Assembly (NCBI GenBank): GCA_964557005.1
Contig: CAZKYI010000005.1
Location: forward strand, 124,001 to 188,000
Origin: JBECKS01 sp964557005
Lineage (GTDB): Bacteria; Pseudomonadota; Gammaproteobacteria; Pseudomonadales; JBECKS01
Direction of reading: 5' to 3'
DNA: 64,000 nt
A program made the translations under genes and the position numbers. Positions 26,977 to 34,672 of this stretch are shown here, one piece after another. The notes beneath the pieces are model-generated. The model ran no database searches and was not told the origin of the DNA. It was given only the letters and a program-made list of their open reading frames with translations. Every line of letters starts with the position of its first letter. The stretch's first letter is position 1.

Positions 26977-27016
26977 AAATCCCTTCCCCTTATGAAGGGG
27001 AAGGTCAGGTTGGGGT
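26977..27016. repeat. 40-bp palindromic dispersed repeat, copy 1
   Basis: The sequence is centred on an inverted repeat CCTTCCCC / GGGGAAGG with a TTATGAA centre, followed by TCAGGTTGGGGT. A second copy at 29696-29735 differs at one base. It lies between the convergent 3' ends of the truncated AlbA-type gene and the DUF2442 gene, so it may act as a two-way terminator. Confidence 0.85.
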
Positions 27017-27030
27017 AAATTAAACAATAT

Positions 27031-27459
27031 TTATGCTGCGCCAGCTTCCCAGCCACGGCAGGCTAACAATACGGTGCGAGGCACGGGTTTTTGACCGCTG
27101 CTGTAATAAGCTACCATGCGGCGAGACAGCCCTAAAGCTTCTGCTGCAGCCGTGAGTGACAGGCCATTGCGTAAACGCCAGTCGGCAAACAACACAGCAT
27201 CTTCTTTTCCCGTGGCTATCAAGGTTATGCGCCATAAGCTGTCTGCGCCCAGTTCTATATTGTTAGGCCATACAACAGAATGTCCCCAATCACCAACTTG
27301 CGCAGCAGTAAAAATGGTGGCATCAGAAAGTGGGGAAAACGCTTTTTTACGCAGTACATTCTGTATATCCAGCACAGCTTTTGTACCGTTTGACCATGTA
27401 AGGTGCAGGGTGGCGGGCGCTACCGCACGGATTTTTTTAATTGTTTGTAATTTTTCCAC
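27031..27459 (-). CDS. DUF2442 protein with C-terminal helix-turn-helix
   Basis: 142 aa. The N-terminal ~75 residues fit DUF2442 (RAVAPATLHLTWSNGTKAVLD ... WGHSVVWPNNIELGADSLWR). The last ~50 residues (LRNGLSLTAAAEALGLSRRM) form an HTH that could bind DNA. It starts at GTG with GGGAGA 6 nt upstream and only 3 nt after the DUF4160 stop. DUF4160-DUF2442 pairs are recurrent in bacteria and behave like toxin-antitoxin candidates, but the activity is not established. The HTH makes it a candidate ligand of the operator at 27706-27729. Confidence 0.75.
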   Translation of the reverse strand: MEKLQTIKKIRAVAPATLHLTWSNGTKAVLDIQNVLRKKAFSPLSDATIFTAAQVGDWGHSVVWPNNIELGADSLWRITLIATGKEDAVLFADWRLRNGLSLTAAAEALGLSRRMVAYYSSGQKPVPRTVLLACRGWEAGAA

Positions 27460-27462
27460 AAT

Positions 27463-27693
27463 TTATCTCCCGTTTAGCATTTGCCATTCGGCCAACAATT
27501 TGGATTGATGTTCAGCAGCCCATGCCAGCGCCTCAGTTAATGCTCGGCCAGGTGCATTACCCACTAACACTTCCAGTGTTGCAATTGCCACGCTGCATCG
27601 AAAGCCAGCACCTTCTACATGGAAATGCGGTACGCCGTGTTCGTTTCCATATACGGCGATTTTATAATTGCGAGTCCGTTGCAAAGTTACCAT
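27463..27693 (-). CDS. DUF4160 protein
   Basis: A 76-aa protein with the DUF4160 hallmark of aromatic and His residues near VYGNEHGVPHFHVEG. It is the first gene of a two-gene unit with DUF2442. A promoter-like -35 TTGCAC and -10 TATTAT lie so close that transcription would begin at about the A of the ATG. There is no Shine-Dalgarno (the preceding bases are TTAACCT), so the mRNA may be leaderless. The family is of unknown function and is often paired with DUF2442. Confidence 0.75.
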   Translation of the reverse strand: MVTLQRTRNYKIAVYGNEHGVPHFHVEGAGFRCSVAIATLEVLVGNAPGRALTEALAWAAEHQSKLLAEWQMLNGR

Positions 27694-27699
27694 AGGTTA

Positions 27700-27729
27700 A
27701 TAATAGTGCAATAGTTGCACTATGTGCAA
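27700..27729 (-). promoter_or_regulatory. Promoter with three alternating half-sites upstream of DUF4160
   Basis: On the plus strand, half-sites GTGCAA (27706-27711), TTGCAC (27715-27720) and GTGCAA (27724-27729) are separated by 3 bp each, giving two overlapping 15-bp dyads. On the minus strand the outer TTGCAC serves as a -35 element. The 18-bp spacer is filled by the other half-sites, and TATTAT (27705-27700) is the -10. A bound repressor would block the promoter directly. Confidence 0.65.
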
Positions 27730-27732
27730 TAC

Positions 27733-28038
27733 TCAGCCTTGCCTCACCTGTTTTAACAGCGCCTTTTGCTGTTGACGCGAAAGCGTCTTCAATAATCGTA
27801 GTAATTCTGCCAGCTCTACTTCAGGGCAATAAAAATAAGCCATTGGCAAATTGAGCACATCTGCAAGCCGCTTGGCTGTGTCCAAATCTGGCAAATGTTT
27901 ACCTTTTGCATACTGATTCATTCTGGCGCTGGCGGAAAACTCGTCCATACCCGCCAGAATACCCAGTTGCTTTTGTGATAAGCCCGCCTGCTTGCGTGCA
28001 TATTCAAGCCGTTCTGCAAAGAGCAGTTTCAATGACAC
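27733..28038 (-). CDS. XRE-family transcriptional regulator
   Basis: A 101-aa protein with an N-terminal Cro/C1-type HTH (RKQAGLSQKQLGILAGMDEF ... SARMNQYAKGKHLPDLDTA) and a C-terminal helical segment rich in Leu and Gln. The start is GTG. It is transcribed toward the DUF4160-DUF2442 unit and divergently from the 127-aa gene. Two matching inverted repeats in the divergent gap are its likely operators. It could also act on the DUF4160 promoter 40 bp beyond its own stop, though that site has a different sequence. Confidence 0.85.
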   Translation of the reverse strand: MSLKLLFAERLEYARKQAGLSQKQLGILAGMDEFSASARMNQYAKGKHLPDLDTAKRLADVLNLPMAYFYCPEVELAELLRLLKTLSRQQQKALLKQVRQG

Positions 28039-28064
28039 GATGATTCTCTTGACCTGTTTAGAAG

Positions 28065-28113
28065 TTAAGAGATTCTTAGTTTTTGGATTGACTCGATACT
28101 AAGGAATACTTAG
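28065..28113. promoter_or_regulatory. Paired inverted-repeat operators in the divergent XRE/127-aa gene gap
   Basis: Two 15-bp sites share the form YTAAG-N5-CTTAG: 28065-28079 (TTAAG, AGATT, CTTAG) and 28099-28113 (CTAAG, GAATA, CTTAG). Their centres are 34 bp apart, near three helical turns. The second lies inside the spacer of a plus-strand promoter with TTGACT at 28088-28093 and TAGCAT at 28111-28116. This is a typical layout for autoregulation by the adjacent XRE protein. Confidence 0.65.
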
Positions 28114-28149
28114 CATGAATTTCCATTATTAACTGGGAAGTCGCTCAAT

Positions 28150-28533
28150 ATGTCTATTTTACTTAAAACACCTTCTGCTAACGGGACGCCATTTAATTTC
28201 CATGTGGACGAAGATACAAAGCAGATAGTCATTACCAGTCAACACGGCAATCAATTCAGGTATGACTTGTCTGCCATTCGCAATCTGTATTTGTGGTTAC
28301 GAGAAGAAAAGAAAAATGAGTGGGTTTTACTGGGCACAAAGAACGAGCAGGAAACTCCAGTTGCAGGAACAGTAGAAGCGTGGGCGCGTAGTACAGGGCC
28401 TGTCGATGGATTCTATGGACTAACACAAGGGAACAGAGGCCGGTTTGCATCTTTTATTCCACCGATACTGGAATACATGGGTTTGGCAAAGGTTGAGCAT
28501 AACGTGGCAAATAACAGAATGAGAGCATTATAA
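28150..28533 (+). CDS. Conserved hypothetical protein, 127 aa
   Basis: I do not recognise a named function. The protein is soluble, with no signal peptide or membrane helix. The first half is beta-like (FNFHVDEDTKQIVITSQHG). The second half has GFYGLTQGNRGRFASFIPPI and a basic Asn/Arg-rich end (NNRMRAL). It has a plausible GGGAAG site about 9 nt upstream. It is divergent from the XRE regulator and sits behind its likely operator, so it probably belongs to the same accessory module. The lipoprotein gene follows 15 bp later. Confidence 0.6.
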   Translation: MSILLKTPSANGTPFNFHVDEDTKQIVITSQHGNQFRYDLSAIRNLYLWLREEKKNEWVLLGTKNEQETPVAGTVEAWARSTGPVDGFYGLTQGNRGRFASFIPPILEYMGLAKVEHNVANNRMRAL

Positions 28534-28548
28534 AAATAAGAGGTGAGT

Positions 28549-29679
28549 ATGAATCGTTTAATTTTAATCAATAAAAGCTGTTTAATTTTTTTTATTTCCG
28601 TTTTTATATTTTCTTGCTCATCTGGGGGTGGCGGTAATTCACCCAAGTTCGATATTTCAGGAGCAAAGGCTTTTGTTTTAGTTAAATCAAAACAAGGAGG
28701 TATGAATGCTCCATCCTCTTTTTACGAAAAGAACAGTGATTCCAATAGTCAGAATTCTAATTGTCGGTTGTTGAAAATTAACAATGCTGATGAACTGGTT
28801 CCAGTATGTGATGAAAGTACTATCTCTAATTTTGAAGTTTTTAAAGGTGGCGTTTTTGTGAGTACTGTTAAGGGTAACTATCTTGTTTTTCCTGAAGGAG
28901 AACCTGTAGGTGTAGAGGGTTATTTTCTAGGGGTGAATGAGCAGGGGGATGTTATTCTTTCAAATGCCAGTATTTATAGGGCAAGCAGCAAATCGATAGA
29001 GAAAATCCAAACCAACTTTAGTGATCCATATTTTGCCCGCGCGAGTGGTAATTTTGTTATGTTGGAATCATGGAGTATGGGGGAGAGGGGTATACAAGTA
29101 TTAGATACGATTTCTTTGGCAAGATATAACATTGCAAATTGTAATGGGTCGCGCGTTGCGGCATTGAGTAAACATAAGTTGCTTGTTGATGACTGTGGTC
29201 CCATCCTGATGGATATTCGTGATGGTAGTAGAACAGAAATTGCGGGTATGACTTTTGGTCCGGAATTTTTATCTACTTCAGATGGCGCAGTTTTTCTTGG
29301 TTGGTGTCCAGGAGGATGGGGAGAGAACTGGTTATGTCATGTAGATTCCACTGGGGAAAATGTAACCAATATTTTAACAACTGATTTAAATCCTAATTTT
29401 GGTTATGACTATAAAAACACGGCACTATTTGGAACAGGTGATTATTTTGTTGTGAAGGAGTTGAATAAAATTACTGCAGTTAGAGTTGGTGTTGATAGCC
29501 CAATTGAGATTTTAAGTGGCGTGAATGTTATTTCAATTTCTGTAAAAGGTTCATCTGTTTACTATGTTGCTGAAGATTATTTTGGTAAGAAGATAACGGG
29601 TGTGTATGATTTATCAAAAGAGACAGACTTTATTTTTGATATTAATGAGGAAGTAGAAAAAATTGAGGTTGCACTTTAA
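28549..29679 (+). CDS. Hypothetical lipoprotein, AT-rich
   Basis: From the ATG at 28549 (GAGGTGAG immediately upstream) the product is 376 aa. It has a signal peptide ending at a lipobox-like FIFSC and a Gly-rich start of the mature chain (CSSGGGGN). The rest looks like repeated short beta strands with alternating Gly and aromatic residues, compatible with a beta-propeller, but no family was recognised. Base composition is clearly more AT-rich than neighbouring housekeeping genes, which suggests recent transfer. It closes the accessory island at the second copy of the 40-bp repeat. Confidence 0.65.
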   Translation: MNRLILINKSCLIFFISVFIFSCSSGGGGNSPKFDISGAKAFVLVKSKQGGMNAPSSFYEKNSDSNSQNSNCRLLKINNADELVPVCDESTISNFEVFKGGVFVSTVKGNYLVFPEGEPVGVEGYFLGVNEQGDVILSNASIYRASSKSIEKIQTNFSDPYFARASGNFVMLESWSMGERGIQVLDTISLARYNIANCNGSRVAALSKHKLLVDDCGPILMDIRDGSRTEIAGMTFGPEFLSTSDGAVFLGWCPGGWGENWLCHVDSTGENVTNILTTDLNPNFGYDYKNTALFGTGDYFVVKELNKITAVRVGVDSPIEILSGVNVISISVKGSSVYYVAEDYFGKKITGVYDLSKETDFIFDINEEVEKIEVAL

Positions 29680-29695
29680 TTTTTTTGACTGGAGA

Positions 29696-29735
29696 AAATC
29701 CCTTCCCCTTATGAAGGGGAAGGTCAGGATGGGGT
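29696..29735. repeat. 40-bp palindromic dispersed repeat, copy 2
   Basis: It matches the copy at 26977-27016 except for one base (TCAGGATGGGGT versus TCAGGTTGGGGT). It again lies between convergent genes, the lipoprotein (plus) and the SDR (minus). Stem CCTTCCCC / GGGGAAGG with a TTATGAA centre. Confidence 0.85.
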
Positions 29736-29746
29736 TAGTCGAAGTG

Positions 29747-30508
29747 TTATAACCTGAACCCACCATCGACATAATAAGTTCTGCCACTGATGTAATCATT
29801 CTCGAAAATAAACAGCGCAGTATTGGCAATTTCCTTTGGTTCACCCAGGCGGTCAAGTGGTACACGTTTTTTAAGCATGTCCAGAGCTTCGGGTTTCATG
29901 TCCTGTAATATCTCGGTGTTAATAAATCCGGGTGCAATCGCAGCCGCACGGATTTGATGTTTGGCCAACTCTTTTGCCCAGGTGGTTGCCATCGCAGCTA
30001 CTGCCGCCTTTGCAGAGGTGTAGTTGGATTGCCCCATGTTGCCATCTTTGGATACGCTGGAAATGTTGATAATCACGCCGCCGTTGCGGTTTTCAATCAT
30101 TTTTACCGCAGCTTCCCGACCACAGAGGAAAACACCTGTCAGGTTGACATCAATCACCGATTGCCACTGCGCCATGCTCATTTTCTTTTCCACCACGCCG
30201 TCCTTGCCTTTTACCAGCAAGCCGTCACGGATAATACCCGCGTTGTTCACCAAACCATCAACCGAGCCGAAATCGGCTTGCACCTGATTGAACAGATTTT
30301 CAACATCGGCCTCAACCGCCACATTCACGGCATAGCCTTTGGCTTTCACACCCAGTTGTTCAATTTTTTCTACGGCTTTGGCAAGGTCATCTTTGTTGAT
30401 GTCGGCCAAAGCTAAATTGGCACCTTTAGCTGCAAAAGTTTCTGCCATGCAGTAGCCCAAACCGCGAGCGCCGCCAGTAATGACGATTGTTTTGTTTTTT
30501 GGATCCAC
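29747..30508 (-). CDS. SDR-family oxidoreductase (FabG-like)
   Basis: A 253-aa short-chain dehydrogenase/reductase. NAD(P) motif TGGARGLGYCMAE, NNAGI, the catalytic Ser in NISSVSKDGNMGQ, Tyr-x3-Lys in YTSAKAAV, and the C-terminal YYVDGGF are all present. FabG-type members reduce 3-oxoacyl thioesters, but the substrate is not fixed by sequence. GTG at 30508 with AGGAAA 6 nt upstream is preferred over the longer frame, whose first 43 residues are not SDR-like. It is divergent from groESL. Confidence 0.88.
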   Translation of the reverse strand: MDPKNKTIVITGGARGLGYCMAETFAAKGANLALADINKDDLAKAVEKIEQLGVKAKGYAVNVAVEADVENLFNQVQADFGSVDGLVNNAGIIRDGLLVKGKDGVVEKKMSMAQWQSVIDVNLTGVFLCGREAAVKMIENRNGGVIINISSVSKDGNMGQSNYTSAKAAVAAMATTWAKELAKHQIRAAAIAPGFINTEILQDMKPEALDMLKKRVPLDRLGEPKEIANTALFIFENDYISGRTYYVDGGFRL

Positions 30509-30646
30509 GATGATTTCCTGTGTTGTTGTATGAATGAAATGACCCAAGCGCAGGTCGCGGCGCATTCTATCACTGCTTGAAAGTTTTGTGTGTATCCCCA
30601 CTGTAGCGCCACTTGAGTGTCTGGCGGTGGTGGGCATGACTAATGC

Positions 30647-30700
30647 TTGACTATCTGCCTTGGCTCAATATGATTGGCACTCTCTCGATTAGAGTGCTAA
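30647..30700 (+). promoter_or_regulatory. groESL promoter with CIRCE operator (HrcA site)
   Basis: A -35 TTGACT (30647-30652) and -10 TATGAT (30669-30674) are 16 bp apart. The inverted repeat TTGGCACTC-N9-GAGTGCTAA at 30674-30700 matches the CIRCE consensus with one mismatch in the left arm. HrcA bound there would cover the start site of the groES-groL transcript. Enterobacteria use sigma-32 instead, so this marks a different heat-shock strategy. Confidence 0.92.
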
Positions 30701-30776
30701 TCAAGCGGAAATTGGCTAACCATTCAGGTTGGCTGTCATCATTCTTAATAACTGAAATTTCTCAGGAGAATCTGCA

Positions 30777-31064
30777 ATGAAAATTCGTCCTTTAGGCGAT
30801 CGCGTTGTGGTCAAGCGCGTGGAAGAAGAAAGCAAAACGGCAGGCGGCATCGTGCTGCCAGGTTCAGCGGCTGAAAAACCTTCTCAAGGTAAGGTGCTTG
30901 CTGTCGGTAAGGGTCGAACTTTGGACAACGGTCAGGTGAAAGAAGTTGATCTGAAAGTCGGCGACAAGGTTCTGTTCGGCCAATATGGCGGCAATACCGT
31001 AAAAGTAGATGGCGAAGAGCTGTTGATTCTGAACGAAAGTGAAATTTTTGGCGTTATTGGCTAA
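30777..31064 (+). CDS. groES: Co-chaperonin GroES
   Basis: A 95-aa GroES with MKIRPLGDRVVVKRVEEE, the mobile-loop region KTAGGIVLPGSA, and the C-terminal strand LLILNESEIFGVIG. It caps the GroEL ring during protein folding. CAGGAGAA precedes the ATG. It is first in the CIRCE-controlled operon, with groL 51 bp downstream. Confidence 0.98.
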   Translation: MKIRPLGDRVVVKRVEEESKTAGGIVLPGSAAEKPSQGKVLAVGKGRTLDNGQVKEVDLKVGDKVLFGQYGGNTVKVDGEELLILNESEIFGVIG

Positions 31065-31115
31065 GCCTGTTTTTAGCCTGTCCCCGTTAATCTTTTAAAT
31101 ATAGGAAACAAAATC

Positions 31116-32753
31116 ATGTCAGCAAAAGACGTAAAATTTGGCGACGAAGCTCGTCAGGGTATGGTTGCAGGAGTCAACATTCTTGCAAATGCAGTCAAAG
31201 TCACCTTGGGCCCCAAAGGGCGCAATGTGGTGCTCGATAAATCCTTTGGTGCGCCCACCATTACCAAAGATGGTGTGTCGGTAGCCAAGGAAATCGAACT
31301 GAAAGACAAGTTCGAAAACATGGGTGCGCAAATTGTGAAGGAAGTTGCTTCACAAACTTCGGATGTCGCGGGTGATGGTACTACCACCGCAACCGTTCTG
31401 GCGCAGGCCATTTTAATTGAAGGTATGAAGGCGGTTGCAGCGGGTATGAACCCGATGGATTTGAAACGCGGTATCGATAAAGCAGTAGTCGAAGCTGTGA
31501 AAGAAATTCAAAAACTGGCCAAGCCTTGCACCGATGACATCGCGATTGCACAAGTGGGCACTATTTCCGCAAACAGCGATACGCAAGTGGGTGAAATCAT
31601 CGCCGAAGCCATGAAGAAAGTGGGTAAGGAAGGTGTGATTACAGTTGAAGAAGGCAGCGGTCTGGAAAACCAGCTCGACGTGGTAGAAGGTATGCAGTTT
31701 GATCGTGGTTATCTTTCGCCTTACTTCATCAACAAGCAAGACAGCATGTCTGCCGAACTGGACGCGCCACTCATTTTGTTGGTTGATAAGAAAATCAGCA
31801 ATATTCGTGAGTTGCTACCCATTCTGGAAGCAGTTGCCAAATCGGGTAAGCCTCTGCTGATTATTGCCGAGGACATCGAAGGCGAAGCGCTTGCAACACT
31901 GGTGGTGAATACCATTCGCGGTATCGTCAAAGTGGCTGCGGTAAAAGCGCCAGGTTTTGGTGATCGCAGAAAAGCCATGCTCGAAGATATTGCCATTCTC
32001 ACAGGCGGTACAGTGATTTCAGAAGAAGTGGGATTAAGCCTTGAAAGCGCCACGCTTGATGATTTGGGTTCTTGTGGTCGCATCGTGGTGGGTAAAGAAA
32101 ATTCCACCATTATTGATGGCGCAGGCAAAGCGAAAGACATTCAGGCGCGTGTGAATCAGATTCGCGCACAAATCGAAGAAACCACTTCTGATTATGATCG
32201 CGAAAAACTGCAAGAGCGTGTTGCCAAACTTGCAGGTGGTGTTGCGGTGATTAAAGTCGGTGCTGCCACCGAAGTGGAATTGAAAGAAAAGAAAGCTCGC
32301 GTTGAAGATGCGCTGCATTCCACTCGCGCTGCGGTAGAAGAAGGTGTAGTGCCTGGCGGCGGTACAGCTTTGATTCGCGTATTGAACAAGATTGCTCACC
32401 TGACTGGTGCAAATGACGATCAAACTCGCGGCGTGCAAATTGCCTTGCGTGCAATGGAAGCGCCCTTGCGTCAAATCGTCACCAACGCAGGCGGTGAAGC
32501 GTCGGTCGTGGTGGATAAAGTGAAAGCCTCCAAAGGTAACAACGGCTTTAATGCGGCCACAGGTGAGTACGTTGACATGGTGAAAGAAGGTATTCTTGAT
32601 CCTGCCAAAGTCACCAGAACTGCCTTGCAAAATGCAGCATCCATCGCGGGTTTGATGATTACCACCGAAGCCATGATTACCGATGCACCACAAGACAGTG
32701 CGCCTGCAATGCCGGATATGAGTGGGATGGGTGGAATGGGCGGAATGATGTAA
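31116..32753 (+). CDS. groL: Chaperonin GroEL
   Basis: A 545-aa 60-kDa chaperonin with the usual N-terminus (AKDVKFGDEAR), ATP-binding DGTTTATVLAQA, the apical domain, and the Gly-Met-rich C-terminal tail ending GGMGGMM. It is normal in length and is preceded by TAGGAAA. It is the second gene of the groESL operon and is followed by a strong terminator at 32809. Confidence 0.99.
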   Translation: MSAKDVKFGDEARQGMVAGVNILANAVKVTLGPKGRNVVLDKSFGAPTITKDGVSVAKEIELKDKFENMGAQIVKEVASQTSDVAGDGTTTATVLAQAILIEGMKAVAAGMNPMDLKRGIDKAVVEAVKEIQKLAKPCTDDIAIAQVGTISANSDTQVGEIIAEAMKKVGKEGVITVEEGSGLENQLDVVEGMQFDRGYLSPYFINKQDSMSAELDAPLILLVDKKISNIRELLPILEAVAKSGKPLLIIAEDIEGEALATLVVNTIRGIVKVAAVKAPGFGDRRKAMLEDIAILTGGTVISEEVGLSLESATLDDLGSCGRIVVGKENSTIIDGAGKAKDIQARVNQIRAQIEETTSDYDREKLQERVAKLAGGVAVIKVGAATEVELKEKKARVEDALHSTRAAVEEGVVPGGGTALIRVLNKIAHLTGANDDQTRGVQIALRAMEAPLRQIVTNAGGEASVVVDKVKASKGNNGFNAATGEYVDMVKEGILDPAKVTRTALQNAASIAGLMITTEAMITDAPQDSAPAMPDMSGMGGMGGMM

Positions 32754-32808
32754 TTTTCATTCCGCAGCAGGCATATTTTAGCTCATAGCTGCGTTATAGA
32801 AGTATTAA

Positions 32809-32838
32809 AAAAGCCTGGATTCGTCCAGGCTTTTTTTT
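32809..32838 (+). terminator. Rho-independent terminator of groESL
   Basis: An 8-bp stem AGCCTGGA / TCCAGGCT with a TTCG loop, flanked by A-rich and T8 tracts, lies 56 nt after the groL stop. The rest of the 370-bp gap to leuA holds the possible leucine leader described separately. Confidence 0.93.
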
Positions 32839-32957
32839 GGCCTCGACTTCCCATAAAGTGTGCGAGGCGATATAGTCAGGCAAAGCACTGAGTGATTGTT
32901 TTTTTTCTGTGAGCAAATTCAAGCATGTCATACCGAGCGTTCAAACAAGCAGTGATT

Positions 32958-33029
32958 ATGAGTCGAAAGACTCTGCTTGTGCTCGCCCTCACTTTGCTCC
33001 TGCCCTTGCGGGCAACTCTATCTATCTAA
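32958..33029 (+). CDS. Possible leucine leader peptide upstream of leuA
   Basis: A 23-codon frame about 100 bp before leuA reads MSRKTLLVLALT and continues to LLLPLRATLSI; nine of 23 codons are Leu, including a run of three. Leu-rich leaders control leuA by attenuation in several proteobacteria. Downstream are a hairpin TGCCC/GGGCA, a T8 tract at 33043-33050, and a stem GCGCAAAC/GTTTGTGC (33058-33084). No strong Shine-Dalgarno precedes the ATG, and a clean terminator stem before the T tract is not evident, so this remains tentative. Confidence 0.38.
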   Translation: MSRKTLLVLALTLLLPLRATLSI

Positions 33030-33126
33030 CACATTTATATTCCTTTTTTTTATTGATGCGCAAACTGCCAGAAGTGGTTTGTGCGAGCACCTCGATGGTG
33101 TGTAAAACTGATAAGCGGAGATAACG

Positions 33127-34662
33127 ATGAGCAAGCAACCCTTGATTATTTTTGATACCACCTTGCGTGATGGCGAACAAAGCCCGGGCGCAAGTATGAA
33201 TAAAGAAGAAAAAATTCGTATTGCCAAATCTCTGGAACGGCTGAATGTCGATGTGATTGAAGCAGGCTTTGCAATCGCAAGCCCGGGTGATTTTGAATCG
33301 GTTAAAGCTGTTGCAGAAGTGATAAAAGACAGTCGCGTTTGCAGTTTGTCGCGCGCCAACCGCGCCGATATTGATCGCGCCGCCGAAGCGCTGAAACCGG
33401 CAAATGCTTCACGCATTCACACCTTTATTGCCACTTCACCGATTCACATGAAACACAAGTTGATGATGGCACCTGAGCAGGTGCTTGAAGTGGCGGTGAA
33501 TTCGGTGCGTCATGCACGTAATCTGGTCGATGATGTGGAATTTTCCTGTGAAGATGCAGGGCGTTCCGAATTTGAATTTTTGTGTCGCATTATTGAAGCG
33601 GTTATCGATGCGGGTGCAAAAACCATCAACATTCCCGATACCGTAGGCTACGCCATTCCTTCGCAGTTTGGTGAAACCATTAAAAATCTGATTGCTACCA
33701 TTCCCAATGCGGATAAAGCGATTTTTTCTGTGCATTGTCACAATGATTTGGGTTTGGCGGTGGCCAATTCCATTGCAGCGGTGGCCAATGGTGCGCGTCA
33801 GGTTGAATGTACCATCAACGGCTTGGGTGAACGTGCAGGCAATGCTTCACTGGAAGAAATTGTGATGGCGATTCGCACGCGGCAGGATTTATTTCATATC
33901 GATACCAAAATTAACACGCGCGAAATCGTGCCTGCTTCACGTCTGGTTTCAAGTATTACCGGTTTTCCGGTTCAGCCTAACAAGGCGATTGTCGGTGCCA
34001 ATGCCTTTGCGCATGAAGCGGGAATTCATCAGGATGGTGTCATCAAGCACCGTGAAACTTACGAAATCATGCGTGCGGAAGATGTGGGCTGGAAAAATAA
34101 CAAATTGGTGCTGGGTAAGCATTCTGGCCGTGCGGCGTTTAGAAGCCGTTTGGATGAACTGGGTATTACTTTCGATTCGCAAGCCGAATTCAATATGGCC
34201 TTCGAGCAGTTCAAAATTCTGGCGGATAAAAAGCACGAAATTTTTGATGAAGATTTGCAAGCGTTGGTGACTGATACCGTGCATGTGAACGAAAAATTTC
34301 AACTGGAGGATTTATCCACTGCGTCCAAAATGGGCGTCACGCCCAAGGCCGATGTGAGTATTCTGGTCAATGGCGAACAGGTGAATGCGACAGCAGAAGG
34401 CTCAGGCCCTGTCGATGCGGTATTCAAAGCCATAGAACAGATTGCCAACAGTGGCACCAATTTGCAGTTGTATTCGGTGAATGCCATTACTCAGGGAACA
34501 GATTCCCAGGGTGAGGTAACGGTACGGCTGGAAAAACAGGGCAGAGTGGTGAATGGTTTGGGCAGTGATACTGACATTGTGATTGCCTCGGCCAAAGCCT
34601 ATTTGCATGCTTTGAATTTGTTGTCGAATACGGTACAAAGAGCTCACCCTCAAGCCATCTAA
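33127..34662 (+). CDS. leuA: 2-isopropylmalate synthase
   Basis: A 511-aa enzyme condensing acetyl-CoA and 2-oxoisovalerate, the first committed step of leucine synthesis. The metal-site motif is DTTLRDGEQSPGASM. HCHNDLGLAVANS and INGLGERAGNA follow in the barrel, and a C-terminal LeuA allosteric domain (~390-511) allows leucine feedback. GCGGAG lies about 6 nt upstream. It follows groESL but has its own leader; leuB, C and D are not nearby. Confidence 0.97.
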   Translation: MSKQPLIIFDTTLRDGEQSPGASMNKEEKIRIAKSLERLNVDVIEAGFAIASPGDFESVKAVAEVIKDSRVCSLSRANRADIDRAAEALKPANASRIHTFIATSPIHMKHKLMMAPEQVLEVAVNSVRHARNLVDDVEFSCEDAGRSEFEFLCRIIEAVIDAGAKTINIPDTVGYAIPSQFGETIKNLIATIPNADKAIFSVHCHNDLGLAVANSIAAVANGARQVECTINGLGERAGNASLEEIVMAIRTRQDLFHIDTKINTREIVPASRLVSSITGFPVQPNKAIVGANAFAHEAGIHQDGVIKHRETYEIMRAEDVGWKNNKLVLGKHSGRAAFRSRLDELGITFDSQAEFNMAFEQFKILADKKHEIFDEDLQALVTDTVHVNEKFQLEDLSTASKMGVTPKADVSILVNGEQVNATAEGSGPVDAVFKAIEQIANSGTNLQLYSVNAITQGTDSQGEVTVRLEKQGRVVNGLGSDTDIVIASAKAYLHALNLLSNTVQRAHPQAI

Positions 34663-34672
34663 CGTAAATATC

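Noticed and set aside
32034..32693. 219-codon open frame antisense to groL
   Set aside because: His/Phe/Cys-rich composition typical of an antisense frame of a biased gene; groL is certain.
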